A DNA stretch of 7,890 nucleotides. Origin: an uncultured Parabacteroides sp. GTDB taxonomy: Bacteria > Bacteroidota > Bacteroidia > Bacteroidales > Tannerellaceae. A program made the position numbers and the translations under genes. Of this stretch, positions 6,760 through 7,890 are shown piece by piece. Positions within the stretch are counted from its first letter, which is position 1, and the number at the start of each line of letters is the position of its first letter. Below the pieces are notes generated by a model. The model was not told where the DNA came from. It saw nothing but the letters and a program-made list of their open reading frames with translations, and made no database searches. The stretch spans positions 1 through 7,890 of the forward strand of contig USAD01000128.1 in the NCBI GenBank assembly GCA_900552415.1, written 5' to 3'.

Positions 6760-6900
6760 TCAGCTCCTTTCATTGCCCTCACGCGCGATCATCTCTTCCC
6801 GGCTACGACTGGCGGTTACGAGGTAGACACCACAAAAGAGCATCAGTACCGCAAAGACTTTTGTCATGTTGAAAACATCCAATCCCCAGGCGACCGCTAC
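6760..6900 (-). pseudogene. Out-of-frame C-terminal remnant of the EamA permease gene
   Basis: In a different minus-strand frame from the main EamA frame, 46 codons (from GTA at 6900 to TGA at 6760) encode a sequence beginning VAVAWGLDVF, with the hydrophobic segment VLMLFCGVYLVTASRSR. This matches the last membrane helix and basic tail of EamA/DMT permeases, where the family has VxLGVYxVTxSKSR. The main frame stops at the TAG at 6899-6897, exactly where this frame picks up. From my recollection of the family, the roughly 26 residues between SYML and VAV (the region with IGQK..RPT..SMYNY.QP) are absent. That implies a deletion of about 79 bp, not a multiple of three. It has no start of its own. 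Confidence 0.75.
6764..6770 (-). promoter_or_regulatory. Strong Shine-Dalgarno for the DUF3810 gene
   Basis: AAAGGAG on the minus strand lies 9 nt before the DUF3810 ATG and inside the last codons of the EamA remnant. It supports this start and suggests translation coupled to the upstream gene. Such a strong Shine-Dalgarno is uncommon in Bacteroidota. Confidence 0.7.
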
Positions 6901-7616
6901 AGCATGTAGCTAAAGAAGGTGCCGCCTATTACGACGAATGTTAGCGCTCCTATTTCCTGAGGACCTAAAGCCAGCCAATCGGTTGCCATTAAGTCGCCAG
7001 AAGAGAAGGGGAGCGTGAAGATAAACGCGTAGGTGAACATCCATTTCATGATGGTTACCAGTGAGTATTTTCCCACAAAATTCTTGAACAATACGATGTA
7101 GGAGGCGTAGCTCAATTGGGCTAGAAGGACTAATAGATCTCCTAAAATCGGATTATCTCCCGGTGTTTGCGCTTGTGCTTGATGACTTCCCATGATCAGT
7201 AACAAAGCGCCACCTGCGCCTGCCGCGATACCTAATACCTTTTTTCCAGTGATCGGCTCTTTCAGGAAAATGGCGGCCAGCGCCATGGCCCAAAGAGGCA
7301 TGCTGGTCGTGATGATGGACGCGTCGCCCGGTGAGGTCAGCCCTACTCCAAAAATAAAGCAACCTTGGTTGAAGACGATGGCCAGTAGTGAGGCAACCAA
7401 TAATTTTGCCATATCTTTATGTCCGACATGCTCAGGTTTCCTGAAGAAAGAGGTGATCCAGAACAATACCATCGCTCCGAAGATCCTTAAGTCAGTTACC
7501 ACCAAAGGAGTGACCGCACCACCGACCATCACCAGTTTCGCCAGCGGCGACATCAAGCCCCACATCACGTTAGCCCCTAACATTGAGGCATGTCCTTTCC
7601 AACAAAATTTTTCCAT
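6897..7616 (-). CDS. EamA/DMT-family permease, truncated by deletion and frameshift
   Basis: The open frame gives 239 residues from the ATG at 7616, while family members have about 290-300. The first EamA repeat (about 13-145) is intact: MLGANVMWGLMSPLAKL, then SPGDASIITTSMPLWAMALAAIFLKEPITGKK, shown here in parts as the typical DASI..T.P and KEPITGKK signatures. The second repeat (from about 157) includes LLAQLSYASYIVLFKN and MKWMFTYAF but ends at FFSYML, followed by TAG. The last one or two membrane helices are lost; their 3' remnant lies downstream in another frame. Intact relatives export or import small metabolites across the inner membrane; substrates cannot be predicted. This copy is probably non-functional. 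It is the first gene of the unit with DUF3810. A purine-rich GAAGAGATAGAT precedes the start. Confidence 0.85.
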   Translation of the reverse strand: MEKFCWKGHASMLGANVMWGLMSPLAKLVMVGGAVTPLVVTDLRIFGAMVLFWITSFFRKPEHVGHKDMAKLLVASLLAIVFNQGCFIFGVGLTSPGDASIITTSMPLWAMALAAIFLKEPITGKKVLGIAAGAGGALLLIMGSHQAQAQTPGDNPILGDLLVLLAQLSYASYIVLFKNFVGKYSLVTIMKWMFTYAFIFTLPFSSGDLMATDWLALGPQEIGALTFVVIGGTFFSYML

Positions 7617-7652
7617 ATCTATCTCTTCAAATCAACGAATCAAAACGTGTGG

Positions 7653-7660
7653 CAAAGGTA
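7653..7660 (-). promoter_or_regulatory. -7 box of the EamA-DUF3810 unit
   Basis: On the minus strand this reads TACCTTTG, an exact match to TAnnTTTG, 36 nt upstream of the EamA ATG. The start of transcription would be near 7646. The -33 region is a T-rich tract without a clear TTG. Confidence 0.55.
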
Positions 7661-7739
7661 CGGTTTTCCTAAAAAGAATCGCTTCCTGTTAATTGTATTT
7701 CGAGGTATGGAAATTGGGATGCTTTGTTAGCTTTGGACT

Positions 7740-7770
7740 TAAAGGAAGTGATCCTTTAGGGTTATTTTTT
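7740..7770 (+). terminator. Hairpin TAAAGGA-AGTGA-TCCTTTA followed by a T-run
   Basis: A perfect 7-bp stem (7740-7746 with 7752-7758) around a 5-nt loop, then GGGTTATTTTTT ending at 7770. It resembles a weak Rho-independent terminator on the plus strand. No plus-strand gene precedes it within about 2 kb, so it could instead be an operator between two divergent promoters. Confidence 0.3.
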
Positions 7771-7783
7771 AATTAATAAGTTT

Positions 7784-7791
7784 TATATTTG
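7784..7791 (+). promoter_or_regulatory. Possible -7 box for a gene beyond the right edge
   Basis: TATATTTG matches TAnnTTTG exactly, with a T-run at 7765-7770 about 14-19 bp upstream. No start codon with a convincing frame follows before the window ends. In AT-rich sequence a match may be chance. Confidence 0.35.
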
Positions 7792-7820
7792 CGAATATAT
7801 AATTAAGAGATTACACTACT

Positions 7821-7837
7821 GTCCACTAAAAAAGGAC
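7821..7837. repeat. Small inverted repeat GTCC-N9-GGAC near the right edge
   Basis: GTCC (7821-7824) and GGAC (7834-7837) flank an A-rich spacer, in the stretch ACTGTCCACTAAAAAAGGAC. This and the following AGGTCTTTGACA at 7879-7890 remind me of sequence upstream of Bacteroidales IS transposases, so the left end of another insertion sequence may begin here. The evidence is weak. Confidence 0.2.
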
Positions 7838-7890
7838 GCGGTTAAAAATTAAACAAATTCGGTTCACATGAATCATATAGGTCTTTGACA

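Noticed and set aside
5650..6826. Plus-strand frames opposite DUF3810
   Set aside because: They are Arg/Pro-rich translations typical of antisense reading of GC-rich DNA. The minus strand shows HELSH and membrane helices.

Overview
The window looks like a chromosomal stretch of a gut-type Bacteroidota, most likely Bacteroides or Parabacteroides. Three things point there: octamers of the Bacteroidota -7 type (TAnnTTTG) upstream of most genes, a glycoside hydrolase family 2 lipoprotein with the plan common in that phylum, and protein families (NhaC-type antiporter, DUF3810, IS1595 transposase) whose sequences read like Bacteroidales members. The genus is an inference.

Layout from left to right. 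(1) Positions 1-1356, minus strand: the first 452 codons of a secreted GH2 lipoprotein enzyme, cut by the window edge. It reads as one open frame. (2) 1357-1527: a divergent promoter region. (3) 1528-2835, plus: a NhaC-family Na+/H+ antiporter. (4) 2823-4157, minus: a complete sigma-54-dependent response regulator (receiver, AAA+, Fis-type HTH) that converges on the antiporter with a 13-bp overlap and has no histidine kinase beside it here. (5) 4158-4575: an AT-rich stretch with no gene, holding a probable promoter and two short perfect palindromes. (6) 4576-5663: an apparently complete IS1595-family insertion sequence with recognisable inverted ends but no target duplication. (7) 5660-6754, minus: a GC-rich DUF3810 membrane protein with an HELSH metallopeptidase-like motif; its stop codon lies inside the IS end. 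(8) 6760-7616, minus: an EamA/DMT permease gene broken by an internal deletion. Its 3' remnant survives in another frame and carries the ribosome binding site of the DUF3810 gene. (9) 7617-7890: a promoter region, two hairpins and the upstream part of something beyond the right edge.

How the genes relate: the EamA gene and the DUF3810 gene form one minus-strand unit (5-nt gap, strong Shine-Dalgarno inside the first gene). The antiporter and the regulator are neighbours but convergent, so a functional link is not shown. The region from 4158 to 6900 shows signs of rearrangement: an IS without target duplication, a gene whose end is supplied by the IS, a GC-content jump, and a deletion in the upstream gene. 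I see no convincing new multi-gene system; the most interesting points are the IS/DUF3810 junction, the compositional island and the decayed permease.
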